From NCBI GenBank assembly GCA_950097015.1, contig CATNEN010000001.1, positions 8,985,001 through 9,049,000 on the forward strand: 64,000 nucleotides of DNA, in the 5' to 3' direction. This DNA is from Macrostomum hystrix (taxonomy: Eukaryota > Platyhelminthes > Macrostomidae). A program made the position numbers and the translations under genes. Below the pieces are notes generated by a model. It did no database searches. It saw only the letters and a list, made by a program, of their open reading frames with translations, and was not told the DNA's origin. Positions 39,467 to 51,437 of this stretch are shown piece after piece. How positions within the stretch are numbered: the stretch's first letter is position 1; each line of letters begins with the position of its first letter.

Positions 39467-41411
39467 CTAGCTTTCCTGTCCCGTTAGCGGAATGACGTAA
39501 AAAAAGTCGTCATTTTGGGCCGGTCTACTAAGAGCTTTCGGAAGCAGCCAACATTTTTGCCCTGGGCGGCCAGTTGCGATTTCGGATGTTAGGCGGTAAA
39601 CTCCAATCCCAAGTGCCAGAGAGTCGTAAGGATAGTTGTAGACATTGTCGAATTCCTGGAGCACTCTGCCACTTACCATGCCGTCCGGTTTAACTTCATC
39701 AATATGAATGCATGTCGTCCCAACGAAGCAGCAATTGTCACCCTTCTTCGTGCTGAATTCTATAGTTGTTTCTGCTGGCTGGCTGAGGTACATATTTCGT
39801 ACTTGTAGTACTTGACATACTGAATGAGCGGCGACATGCCTGGTGACTTTGACCCTTCTCTTGATTGCTCCCAGATAGCTTTCGAATGGAAATGTACTAA
39901 AATTATTTAAGTTACCTAGCCTTCTAACAAACTGGTCGAGGTGAAGAAGTGCATGAATATTGTAGCTAATTGATTTTTGGCCAAATAAATATCTTTGACA
40001 TCTGTTCGACGAATACCTCGATGCAGCTTTTCGCTGAATCCCATAGATTAGCATACCTTTCCGTGGAATAGCAGTATACGGCGAAGTGCAGTAGGAGAAA
40101 ATTTTTGTAAAACTGTTCCTTAACATATCCCTTAAAAATTATTGGTCCCAGGTAAAGAATAATTTGTCTGAACTCTGTCGCCTTAAAATGGTTAAGACAC
40201 TTATCTATGCGGCGAGGTCTTCTCTGGAAATTAGACGGAGTCCAGCTGGCAATACCGGCAATGATGTCAGACAAAGACTTCATATTCCTGCGACTAAAGC
40301 GGCAGCCTCCTTCTCCAAAATACAAGTGCATTAACCTCCTTACTGCTCCCAGACAAACGGCATGTTGAAAATCCAGAGGAAAACAGTTGACGAAGTCAAT
40401 GTTGGGCAGGTCCAACAGTGGTGACTTGATGACCGCTCCTGTGGCGTCTTTTTTCTGGTTGTTCTCTACTAGGGATCGGTACGCTTCCCCACATCTATTC
40501 TGGCCAGCAGTTACGGAAAATGATACTCCGCTTTCAGCACGCAAGCCCACAGCTCGACAGTAACTGCATCCTAAGTAGCTTGTGTGACCCAGAGTGCACA
40601 TTAAAAAACTGCGGGCAGGGGTGTCGCAGACAAAATAAATAGTGGAGAACATGATGCTGATTTTCTCACTGATTTTGACTGGACCAGACAGAAAGTTTTT
40701 TGCCTCTTGGCAAAACTGTTGCAGGTACTCCTGTACTGGTGGCTTTCCAGTGCCGGCCCAAACAGCCACTGGAAAAGGCTTAGCGAATGCGGATTTAATT
40801 TTCATTAGGAGTGGCCATAGACTAATCGTACTGGATCGATAGAGGGGAAGTCCGTCACTGTTTAGAAATGCGTCGAACTTGTAACACTTGGTTGAACCTT
40901 CATGCAGCAAATTTTCTGGTCGCAGTGTCAACAAATTCTTCGAAAGTAGTTGCTGCAGATTCTCCAGAATAGAAATATAACGAAAGTGCCCGTCTCCCAT
41001 GGCCACCAAGTCACCAGTAGGACAGTTTTCTCTGGCCAGGCGTTCAAATGCTTTGTAAGATTTTGTGACAGGCAAACCAATGTCGCGTAAACCCGCAAGT
41101 AGGAAAGCCATGGCGTCACGGGGAATGTTGTATGTAGAAAAGAACAAAACAAGGAGTGCCTGTAGCCTTACCTCCAAGGGCCGATTGTCTTCATCCTCTT
41201 CGCTGTCCATGTCGTCATCGCTTTGAGTTTCCTGCTCAAACTCGTCGAATTCTACCCTACTAAAATCTTCTTCCGTCTCCATTTCCACATCGCCTTGACT
41301 TGCCGACTGCCCTCCAACCTGGACACTTCTGGGCCCCTCAGCTTCTTCTCTGAACATGGCCAACAAACTCTTGTTTGTCAGTCTCCTAATATTCCTAGAC
41401 GTAGAGGACAT
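39467..41411 (-). pseudogene. EnSpm/CMC-type DNA transposase with one frameshift
   Basis: Transposase of the animal EnSpm/CMC superfamily. From 41411: an acidic N terminus (EEDFSRVEFDEFEQE), then the core with NSDGLPLYRSSTISLWPLL, VCDTPARSFLMCTLGHTSY, GCSYCRAVG, LPNIDFVNCFPLDFQHAVCLG, ATEFRQIILYLGP, and after a one-base frameshift near 39990 SYNIHALLHLDQFVRRLG with FPFESYLGAIKRRV. These are the successive conserved blocks of this family. It ends at 39467. The divergent partner gene starts 392 bases away on the other strand. The only break seen is the frameshift, so the copy may be recent. Confidence 0.85.
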
Positions 41412-41803
41412 GCTGTAAATGTTTACTACTGTCTGTACGTCTGTAGTAATTAATATGTAATAGTAAAAGTATGTAATAGTGTAATATTTGTCAACTCTTA
41501 GTCGTAGTTTTAGTCGTGCTCTTAGTCTTGCAACGCACTTTCAATAGCTACACTACAAAGATCCTCCAAAACAAACTGACTCCACTCTCCATAGTCGGCA
41601 CCAATGGCACAATCGGTAGCTAGCGGATAGTGGGTTTACAGGATTTTTCATAACTAACCAATGAGCGCGCGACAAGCCTTCCCACTGTCTAGGCCGTGCA
41701 GTTTGATCTGACATATAAGTAAAGCTTTAGCTTATCTTCGCTCCCCTAACCTCCTGTCGTTCTCAAATTTTCTCAAATCTCAATTCTCAAATATTCTGCA
41801 GAC
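41412..41803. promoter_or_regulatory. Bidirectional intergenic region between EnSpm transposase and partner gene
   Basis: Only 392 bases separate the two ATGs, so both promoters must lie here. Several TAATATG/GTAATAGT words occur on the transposase side, and a pyrimidine-rich CTCAAAT repeat directly precedes the partner gene's ATG. No clear TATA box was identified for either. Confidence 0.5.
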
Positions 41804-44800
41804 ATGAAGTTTTTAGTCGTATTTGAAGCCGACAGGCAGGTTATTGAAGCTATTGAGAGTGATGTAGGTGAATGTGAGTTAAAAAATCGGACAGTTTCTG
41901 AATTGTCACTGTTAAAGGACAGTGAAGAGAGGTGGCGCTGCACGGCCAAATATGCAGGCAGAGTCTACGCAGCTGAAGTCCTCCAGGTGAGATCTAATGC
42001 ACATTTTTGCTTTTTTTTACGATATATGCCGCATATATATGTCAGTGACAGGTGGAGTGTATGGCAGAGTGAGAGGTGGAGTGAAAGGTAGTGAGACGTG
42101 GAGTGAGAGGTAGTGCGAGGTGGAGTGAGAGGTGGAGTGAGGTGGAGTGAGAAAAATGTCTGTCAGTTAAGTCAGTTTGTCTGACAATTTGGTTCAATTC
42201 TTTCTCTACAAGATCTTTTCTAAAAATGACCAATTTAGGTATACCTGGATGACTCTCTGGAGCCGCCCAGCCTACGCTTCGTCCGCAACATGATCGAAAA
42301 AAGACGGTCAATTGTCGATATAATTCGGCAATTGAAACCGAGGGTTCTCTGCGCTGAAGATATGCGGCAGGCGCGACGCAAGTTTCAGTGTGGTGTAAGT
42401 TACAATCTGTTTGTCTGTCCACTCTATATCTCTCTCTCTCACGCACACACATTTAGATATCTCAGTACAATTAATCACCTCAGTAAATTATCAGTTGAAA
42501 TAGCTGCGGGTTTGCAATCCGATGATCTGTCCTCGTGAAGGAAAGGAGTGTGGGGATGGCGATAGAGTCAGAAGTCGTACCGCAAAGTCTCGCGAGTTGC
42601 CGCGGAAAGAGGGATGAAGGGAGAGATGAAGGGAGAGACAGTGGATGCAGGGAGTGGTCCTCTCGGCCTCAGGCTGGCCAGTCCCAATCAACCCATAGGC
42701 CACAGGCATGACTGCCGTGCCTACCCCAAGCAGTGCTCGAAACCGGCTAAAAGTCTAAATAGATGTCGGACTACCCGCAGACGGATAGGACAGGGCTATG
42801 CAGCCTACTGTCATCATTAGCATGTTCGTAACTGACCCCTAAACTCGGTAGCAGTGGTCGACTCGGCCTAGGCTCTTGTCTTAGAAATGCGGAAAGGCTA
42901 TCGGCAAAGCGGAAAATGATCTAGGGTAGCGCCACCACCCAATGCGCCTACGTTGCCACCGCAGACATTTGGGAACTTGGGTTCCCGGAGCTCGCAGCTC
43001 CTAGTTTGTCACGCAGATTTTAGACAAGCCGAAAAATAGAGCCTTCTGTAACTTCCGTTTTAGACTAGGGCGAAGACCCCAGAATGGATCGAGACACGCC
43101 TCAACAGGGGATTCCTGAAACTGCGCTACAGTGGTCTAGAGAGGTGGTACTCCGAACTCGAATGAGAAACCCATAGCTAGAATCCTACTCATGGGACATC
43201 AGACACATTCTGTACATTTAGACTGCAGCCTACACATTAGATAACTAGCAATCCGAGTCTGTGTGAGTTGAGGAAAACAGAGGCAGGAGAGATTAAGCTG
43301 AACACTGGCTGAGTGATTATGCGAGCGTAAGATTAAAAGATCATCACCCCCCACTTCCTTGGCGGTGGAAGCGAGAGGGGGAACGGAAGGGAAACTCAAT
43401 TGGCAGAGGAGCTTGACACGCACTCCCAGTTCCGCCAGGAAACGAGGAAAACCCGCCAAGGAATTCCCCACCCCTGGGCAGAAAGACAACACGTGCTACA
43501 CCCCGCATTTTACTTGCAAATCCCTAGCTCCATATTGCTCTCATACGCGCTTACAATTTCCTTCCTGCCGCAGCTTTCAGCTCGGCTGTGCCAGAGCCCA
43601 TTCCCCTAATAGATTAGCCACTCATGGTAGAGGGCTGTCTAAGGTTAAAATAAATGTGAAAAGGAGACATAATAAAAGAAGTTAAGTTGTTATAAAGTTA
43701 AGCCCAATAAGTTAAAAGTGCTTAGATTGGATAGTTTATTAGGCGAAAAAGTTCCTAGCTTCCCTCCCACTAAATGCCGCCTAACTAATAGAAAGCCCCT
43801 TAGGAGCAATAATTGCAAACCGCTGCGCGGATTACTTATCTGGACGCTTCGGCCGCGTGCTGCAATCCCGTTGTTCTCGGGGAAGAGGATGGGGTAAGAT
43901 AGTAAAAGCCGGGAAGGGAAAGATGCTGCGAGTCGGCAGGGGGCCAACACGCTTGGAGCTCAAGGCTCAATTTAACAGCTCACCTAAAGAGGTGGCTCGC
44001 GCTCAGGGGGAATGGGGACAGGCAATGGGCCTGCGCTAACTGTGGAGCTATGAGCTCTAGGGTCTATGCCCTAAGTGGGTCCGGGAAGGTGCTCTGGGTC
44101 CGGTGGGAGTCCGGCCCGGCAAAAGTAAGTCCGGCGGGGGAGAAGGGGAAGAGCCGGTGGGAGAAAAGAGGTCCTCGAGGGAGCAGCGCAGCGCGCTTGC
44201 TTAAATAGGCCTTGCAGCACGCCAACCCCGACATCCATCAAAGCAACCCACATTCGCGACCGCCTGTCAACGGGGAATCGAAGCGACGACAGGCCGCCCC
44301 AATTGCCCAATGAACCGGCGGCGGGAAACGACAGGTGCTCATCGAGAGCAGCCATCGGCAGACGGCCAACAATTGTTACTCCGCCGGGACAATGGAAGCG
44401 CAGGCGCCGACCTGCCTACAGTGATATTTACATGTATCTAAATGAAGGAGGTCATAAAGTCGAGCTGGGCTCGAATACTGTAAAGAAGCGGGGACATGAA
44501 GAATTTTATGATCACTCATAACGCGTGAGTGAGCCCCTATATCTGATCGCGGTTTGGAGGGGAATTATGACCTAAACTAGTTCATACAGTAACATTATGG
44601 CCGCGATCAGTCATTCCTACGGGGAGTCTAGACAACTCCGGAGAGAGGGGATTCGGCAGCTACTTGATTCACCGCCGCCCCAAACCCGGCCCTAAGATTA
44701 ATGATCTTGTTTTGTGGCCAGCTGCTATGTGGGTCGCAATTATTAGTTACTTAAAATTTGAAAAATTATGCTGGCTCACATTCCCACTCGATTCCCGCAG

Positions 44801-46804
44801 CACACTCCACATCACAGTCAACATCATCAATTATCAATCACTAACAACGATTGTCCATCAAAAATATATTATCGAATGTTTATCAACATTTTCGATAATC
44901 AATTACTGTTATTCAATGTCAATCATCCGAATCGATAATCAATCACTGTTATTCAATGTCAATCATCCGAATCGATAATCAATCACTGTTATTCAATGTC
45001 AATCATCCGAATCGATAATCAATCACTGTTATTCAATGTCAATCATTCGAATCGATAATCAATCACTGTTATCCAATGTCAATCATCCGAATCGATAATC
45101 AATCACTGTTATCCAATGTCAATCATCCGAATCGATAATCAATCACTGTTATCCAATGTCAATCATCCGAATCGATAATCAATCACTGTTATCCAATGTC
45201 AATCATCCGAATCGATAATCAATCACTGTTATTCAATGTCAATCATCCGAATCGATAATCAATCACTGTTATTCAATGTCAATCATTCGAATCGATAATC
45301 AATCACTGTTATTCAATTTCAATCATTCGAATCGATAATCAATCACTGTTATTCAATGTCAATCATTCGAATCGATAATCAATCACTGTTATCCAATGCT
45401 AGTAACCCCAACATTTTCCTCACTTACTTATCCCCTAACTTATCCGACCTAACAGAACATCTCGACTGGTTCTGCGTCCGACACGGACGATTTTTTCGTC
45501 TGTCCGGAGGAGCAAGCGGAATCCGAAGCGCAGCTACTAAAGCTTCCCTGCGTAGACGTGCCGCTGACTTTAGCAAAACTGGTGCCACTGCCATCAACGA
45601 TTCCGAAGTCTGCGGCCACAGAAGCTGCAAAAGCCGCGGCAGCTAAGGCGGCAGCTGCAAAAGCAGCAGCTGCGGCAGCTGCGGCAGCAGCGGAAGCAGC
45701 AGCGGCAGCAGCGGCAGCAGAAGCAGCAGCGGAAGCAGAGGCAGCAGCTGAAGCAGAGGCAGCAGCGGAAGCAGAGGCAGCAGCGGAAGCAGAGGCAGCA
45801 GCTGAAGCAGAGGCAGATGCAGAGGATACCGGACTGACATCAGCAGGTTTCCGAAGCTTCCAGGGCATCTCCATCGGACGACTGGAGCAGCAAATACAGT
45901 CGGGGGTGGATTTCCCATTAGAAAGCAATCGCGGCATTCTCTACGTCGCCCTGTTCGCAGTACGCGAGAGTACCCGATTGTTCAATAAGATGGAAGCAAC
46001 ACAGCAGAAACTAGCCACCGAGCTGGCCTCTGTTAAGGAGGAAGTGCAGCAACTGCGCCTGTCATTAACGAAGGACCAGCAACCAGTGCAACAGCTCCAA
46101 TTCTGGCCCATCGACTCCTGGCAGAGGTATGTCCACTACGCGGAGAACACGCCTGCAGAGTGGACGTACCAGTTGAAACAAGCCCTGCCCAACAGAAAAA
46201 TGGCGACTGTCGGAGCCACCATCCGGGTGTGGTTGGACACCTGCTTGACACCTGAGATGCAGACGAAGGTGAATTATAGCGGTGCAGGCCTACGCCAGAA
46301 ATGCATCCAGGACGGTGTCGAAACGCAGTTTTCCGACGCATGCCTTGGCTTCAAGGCCGTTTTATTGCGACACGTCCAAGGTACGAAATGTTCAGGAATC
46401 TGATTGGTACTTTCACATTTCCTATCCGACAAACTTTACCTGTACTTCTCAATCTACCTACCTCTCACTCTACCTCTAATCTAGATGCCGCCACCAGCAT
46501 CTACGGCACGACAACCGGACAACAATTGACCGCCACGTACGTCGGTAGCCGATTATGCGACATGCTCCATCGAGGCAAGGACCGTCAAACGAGCAGACCG
46601 CATCGACGCCTGTCAGCCTCTGGTGCATCAGGAGCATCTGCCACACCTTCGCCAGCCGGCGCTAAGAGACCTGGCTCGCAGCTGGTCAGCCATGCCTCGC
46701 GAAAAAGGCATTCTTTGCAGCCGCATCACAGTCGAGCAGAGCTGCTGGAGTGCTCCGATGAGGACGCTGATGGCCTGATGAGCGAGATGACTGAGGAGGA
46801 TTAA
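41804..46804 (+). CDS. EnSpm-associated DUF4806-like protein, four exons
   Basis: Exons by splice signals and frame: 41804-41986 (61 codons, donor GTGAGA), 42239-42394 (52 codons, acceptor TTTAG, donor GTAAGT), 45456-46380 (acceptor AACAG, donor GTACGA) and 46485-46804. Junctions are phase 0, 0 and 1 and the frame stays open, about 528 residues. Exon 1 (MKFLVVFEADRQ) and exon 2 (FVRNMIEKRRSIVDII) form the N-terminal domain. Exon 3 carries an Ala/Glu-rich tract (45625-45820), a coiled coil and a DUF4806-like region (FWPIDSWQRYVHYAENTP to FKAVLLRHVQ). Exon 4 is basic then acidic (ECSDEDADGLMSEMTEED). Such proteins accompany EnSpm transposases; a DNA-binding or accessory role is inference. Intron 2 (3.06 kb) holds a solo LTR and a minisatellite. 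Confidence 0.7.
42050..42150 (+). repeat. GTGGAGTGAGAGGT microsatellite in intron 1
   Basis: Degenerate repeats of GTGGAGTGAGAGGTAGTG between exons 1 and 2 of the DUF4806-like gene; similar words occur at 25060-25290. Confidence 0.7.
42496..44814 (+). mobile_element. 2.3-kb solo LTR-like element, copy 2
   Basis: Starts TGAAATAGCTG, ends CACATCA, flanked by CAGT on both sides (42492-42495, 44815-44818). It sits in intron 2 of the DUF4806-like gene, so its TATA-like and polyadenylation signals (CTTGCTTAAATAGG near 44200) are in the sense direction of that gene and could interfere with its transcript. Confidence 0.78.
44895..45400 (+). repeat. 40-bp minisatellite, about 12.5 units
   Basis: Unit ATCGATAATCAATCACTGTT plus ATTCAATGTCAATCATCCGA, highly uniform, with alternating T/C variants (ATTCAATG/ATCCAATG, ATTCGA/ATCCGA). 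It lies just upstream of exon 3 of the DUF4806-like gene. Confidence 0.92.
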
Positions 46805-46988
46805 ACTCGGTAGAGATCCGACCGAGTGCTCCTATATGACAAGGCTTCCGGCGGAACAGGAAAGATAAGTGGCTTTTAAATATCTTTACTGCCTACTACG
46901 AGTACAAGTACTAGGAATTTGCACTGCTTATTTCTGCAACTCTTGCTCGTCGTATAGTCGATGAAAAACACAAAAAATTACTATCCAC

Positions 46989-49304
46989 TGAAATAGCTGC
47001 GGGTTTGCAATCCGATGATCTGTCCTCGTGAAGGAAAAGGAGTGTGGGGATGGCGATAGAGTCAGAAGTCGTACCGCAAAGTCTCGCGAGTTGCCGCGGA
47101 AAGAGGGATGAAGGGAGAGATGAAGGGAGAGACAGTGGATGCAGGGAGTGGTCCTCTCGGCCTCAGGCTGGCCAGTCCCACTCAACCCATAGGCCACAGG
47201 CATGACTGCCGTGCCTACCCCAAGCAGTGCTCGAAACCGGCTAAAAGTCTAAATAGATGTCGGACTACCCGCAAGCGGATAGGACAGGGCTATGTAGCCT
47301 ACTGTCATCAGTAGCATGTTCGTAACTGACCCCTAACCTTGGTAGCAGTGGTCGACTCGGCCTAGGCTCTTGTCTTAGAAATGCGGAAAGGCTATCGGCA
47401 AAGCGGAAACTGATCTAGGGTAGCGCCACCACCCAATGCGCCTACGTTGCCACCGCAGACATTTGGGAACTTGGGTCCCCGGAGCTCGCAGCTCCTAGTT
47501 TGTCACGCAGATTTTAGACAAGCCGAAAAATAGAGCCTTCTGTAACTTCCGTTTTAGACTAGGGTGAAGACCCCAGAATGGATCGAGACACGCCTCACCA
47601 GGGGATTCCTGAATTTGCGCTACAGTGGTCTAGAAAGGTGGTACTCAGAACTCGAATGAAGATCCATAGCCGGAATCCTACTCATGAAACATCAGGCACA
47701 TTCCTTACATTAGATTACAGCCTACTCATTAATTAACTAGCAAATCCGAATCTGTGTGAGATGAGGAAATCAGAGGCAGGAGAGATTAGGCAGAACACTG
47801 GCTGAGTGATTATGCAAGCGAAGATTAATTGATCATCGCCCTCGCTTCCGTGGCGGCAGTTGCGAAAGGCGGGGAACAGAAAGGAAACTCAATTGGCAGG
47901 GGAGTTTGACACGTACTCCTTGATCCGCCAGGAAGAGAGGAAAAACCCGCCAAGGAATTCCCCACCCCTAGCAGAGAAACACATGCTACACTCCGCATTT
48001 TACTCGCAAATCCCTAGCTCCTTATTACTCTCATGCGCGCTCACAGTTGTCTTCCTGCCGCAGCTTTCAGCTCGGCATCACCAGAGCCCACCCCCCTAAT
48101 GAGTTAGCCACTCATGATCGAGGGCTGTCTAACGATAAAATAAAGGTGAAAAAGAGACATAGTAAAATAATTAGGTTGATGTTAAAAATTAGCCCAATAA
48201 GTTAAAGGTGCTTTAGATTAAGTGGTTTTATTAGGCTGAAAACTTCCCTAACTCCCCTCCCACTAAGTGCCGCCTAACTTAAGGTAAATTGTCCCTTAGG
48301 ATTAACAATACCAAACCGCTGCGCGGATTACTTAGCTGAACCTCGCTTGGCCGCGTGCTGCAGTCCCGTTGTTCTCGGGGGAAAGGATGGGCAAAGCAGT
48401 AAGACAGAGAAAGGAGACTTCTGCGAGTTGGCAGGGGCCAACGCACTGGGAGCTCAGAGGCTCAATTTAGAGCTCACCTAAAGAGGTGGCTTGCGCTTAG
48501 GGAATGGAAGCAGGCAATTGGCCTGCACTATCTGCTCGGAGCTCAAGGCTCAGGGGTCTATGCCCTACGTGGGTCCGGAAAGGTGCTCTGGGTCCGGTGG
48601 GAGTCCGGCCCGGCAAAAGTAAGTCCGGCAGGCGGGAAGGGGAAGAGCCGGCGGGAGAAAATGGTTTTGAGGGAGCAGCGCAGCGCGCTTGCTTAAATAG
48701 GCCTTGCAGCACGCCAACCCCGACATCCATCAAAGCAACCCACATTCGCGCCAGCCTGTCAACGAGGAATTGAAGCGGCGATTGCCGCCCCAATTGCCCA
48801 ATGAACCGGCGGCGAGAAACGACAGATGTTCTGCTCGAACAGCCGTCGGCAGTCAGCCAGCGATTGTTACTCCGCCGGGACAATGGGAAGCGCAGGCGCC
48901 GACCTGCCTACAGTGACATTTACATGTATCTAAAGGAGGGAGGTCATAAAGTCGAGCTGGGCTCGAATACTGTAAAGAAGTGGGGACATGAAGAATTAAT
49001 GATCACTCATAACGCCCGAGTGATCCCCTATATCTGATCGCGGTTTGGAGGAGAATTATGACCTAAACTACTCATACAATAAAAGCTATGGCCGCGATCA
49101 GTCATTCCTACAGGGGTCTAGACAGATCCAGGGAGAAGGGATTCGACGGCTACTTAATTCACCGCCGCCCAAAACCCGGCCCTAAGATTAATGATCGTGT
49201 TTGCGGCCAGCTGCTACGTGGGTCGCAATTATTAGACACTTAAAAATTTGAAAAATTATGCTGGCTCACACTCCCACTCGATTCCCGCAGCACACTCCAC
49301 ATCA
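46989..49304 (+). mobile_element. 2.3-kb solo LTR-like element, copy 3
   Basis: Starts TGAAATAGCTGCGGG like copy 2 and ends CACATCA. Flanks are CCAC (left) and CTAC (right), one mismatch to a 4-bp duplication, so either a mutated duplication or a rearranged copy. It lies 185 bases after the stop codon of the DUF4806-like gene. TATA-like CTTGCTTAAATAGG near 48690 and AATAAAAGC near 49078. Confidence 0.7.
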
Positions 49305-50640
49305 CTACATGCCTACACGTCGTCTTTATACCCGGACATCTTGTTCGTGCCTGCAACTCTTGCTCATCGCATCCTGTAATCAAAAACACTAAAATTCGCT
49401 ATTTACATGCCTGCAGCTCTTACTCAAGTCTGCAACTCAATTGCTTATCGTATCTAATAATTGAACAAACACACAAAAAATTATTTGTACATTCTACTAT
49501 TAGCAGTACAAAAAGCAGTGAATTTTTTATTTCGAACTAAGTTTACAGAAGCACTAGTTTTTTTGCATGAATTACATAATGAATATTTCTTTCCAGTTCT
49601 ACCATGGTGCCGGACGTCTACCAGTTGCCGGACCTGGTTGACTTGTTATAAAAGATAAGTAGCGTTTAAAATTTAAGTTTTTTATGGTTAATCTTATGCT
49701 CGATCTTGTACTTCATCTCATTCTGAATCTCATGTCTGATCTTATTCTAATATTTCCGCTTATTAAGAATCTTTGCTTCATCTCGTTTGCAATCTCAAAT
49801 GTCGTGTACCTCATTCCATATACATCTGGATTCTATCTCACTGGATCTCTATTATCTGCATTGCTGTACAGTGTATGTAAACAAGTAATTTTACAGTAAA
49901 CCTTGCACACACAAATAAATCGTGGATACTTTCCAATTTCTCCAGAAAACCAGTCAGCCGGTTACGGGACGACATGGTCGACTGGCGGAGGTGGCGTGGC
50001 ACGGACGACTCGCAGAGGTGGCACAACGAGGACGACTGACTGGCGCGCAGTGCAGGGCTTGACAGGGAGGATTGGCAGAGCTGGCATGGCAGGGACAAAA
50101 TGTGGACTAATTTTCGTGCTTTGTATTTACTTAAACCGTACTGTCTTCGCTTGATGATACTGTAAAACATTCTTTACTCTTCTTTTCAATCATGGCTTGC
50201 ATATTCGCTTTGAAATTGATAATAAATTTGTACCTTTAGCTGCGTAAGAATTTAATTATAACATTATAATTATAAGATTAACAAAATCGCGCAGTGCAGG
50301 GCTTGACAGGAAGGATTGGCAGAGCTGGCATGGCAGGGACAAAATGTGGACTAATTTTTGTACTTTGTAATCACTTATACCGTACTGTCTTTGCTTGATG
50401 ATACTGTAAAACATTCTTTACTTTTCTTTTCAATCATGGCTTGCATATTCGCTTTGAAATTGATAATAAATTTGTACCTTTAGCAGCGTCAAAAGTATTT
50501 AATGAGACTAGAATGAACATATTCGTAAACCATTTATAGCGGTGACGAATAGAAAAATTACATGAGCATGTTCAATTTTATTTATTTAAAGTGACTTTAA
50601 ATTCAAAGTAAAGCTTTATATATACGGCATGCATACAAAA
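49305..50640. other. Noncoding region with a 200-bp duplication
   Basis: A segment from GCGCAGTGCAGGGCTTGACAG to AAATTTGTACCTTTAGC occurs at 50041-50242 and again at 50289-50485 with about 3% differences. A short segment at 49595-49675 resembles the sequence following the DUF4806-like gene's stop (AAAAGATAAGTAGCGTTTAAA against GAAAGATAAGTGGCTTTTAAA), suggesting it is the far end of the same transposon or of another copy. No gene recognised. Confidence 0.55.
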
Positions 50641-50689
50641 AAATGAAACATACGTATGAAAAGTACATGGTCAGGAGGGAGGGGGCAGC

Positions 50690-50845
50690 GTGGCGAGCGG
50701 AGCTGCTGGGGCAGGAGCGGAGCTGCTGGGGCAGGAGCGGAGCTGCTGGGGCAGTAGCGGAGCTGCTGGGGCAGGAGCGGAGCTGCTGGGGCAGGAGCGG
50801 AGCTGCTGGGGCAGTAGCGGAGCTGCTGGGTAGGAGCGGACCTTT
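50690..50845 (+). repeat. 20-bp GC-rich minisatellite, about seven units
   Basis: Unit GAGCGGAGCTGCTGGGGCAG, with a TAG variant in every third unit (GGGGCAGTAGCGG), implying a 60-bp higher-order period. The open frames across it come from the repeat and are not genes. Confidence 0.9.
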
Positions 50846-50913
50846 TAAAAAGCTAGGCTTTTTACGGCGCTCAATAATACTGCACAGCCTACTAACAGTA
50901 GACTTTGAGGATA

Positions 50914-51089
50914 TGCGCCGAATTTTATTTACACTGCACCCCCACCCCCCTCCACCTACCCTGCGCCCGGCGCCGGGCGGGGCGCTGTCGCGGGCGCGCG
51001 GACATTCTATACGCCCGGGCGCACAGCGCCCGGCGGGAGGCGCAGGGTGGGGCGTACAGAGGGGGCGTATAGTAATGTCCCACCGGGAC
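50914..51089 (+). mobile_element. GC-rich interspersed element, copy 4
   Basis: Shares its 5' start (ATATGCGCCGAATTTTATTTAC) and 3' end (GTACAGAG..GGGCGTATAGTAATGTCCCACCGG) with 7496-7657, which defines an element of about 160-175 bp. The interior contains CCCGGCGCCGGGCGGGGCG and GGGCGCACAGCGCCC, strongly self-complementary. Confidence 0.65.
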
Positions 51090-51437
51090 ATTTCTGGGCC
51101 TCTCAGGCTAAGAACATGGTTTGAATTATAAGATCGCATTGGTTATGGTATTGTGGCATGTGGTTATAATATGTTTTCTAATTTGGCTGTCTCGCTAAAT
51201 TGTATCAATCTGAATTCTTGAATATGTTATGTTTGTCGCCAGTATCCTATTTTCAATGTGGCAGTGGTTGAACTAATCCCATCTGACTTCTGTAGGGCCT
51301 GGTGTCCTTTCTTTAGACTTTAGACGAGACATAAACCACAAACACACCACCAAATACTCATACGTATAACCTACGCCCTCGGTAAATTACTCGTTTATTG
51401 TTCCCTGTGTAGTGACCGGGATTAAGAATAGCACTAC
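51090..51437. other. Short noncoding stretch
   Basis: No gene or repeat recognised between the GC-rich element and the next solo LTR. Confidence 0.5.

Noticed and set aside
42820-42860. tRNA-like GGTCGACTC in the solo LTR
   Set aside because: No acceptor stem or anticodon arm could be formed around it; no tRNA gene was found anywhere in the window.
45449-45937. Minus-strand Ser/Ala- and Leu/Pro-rich frames opposite exon 3
   Set aside because: Shadows of the GCAGCGGAAGCA repeat; exon 3 frame is supported by splice sites and the DUF4806-like region.
50643-51131. 162-residue frame across the 20-bp minisatellite and GC-rich element
   Set aside because: Open only because the repeat unit lacks stops; half of it lies in a noncoding interspersed element.
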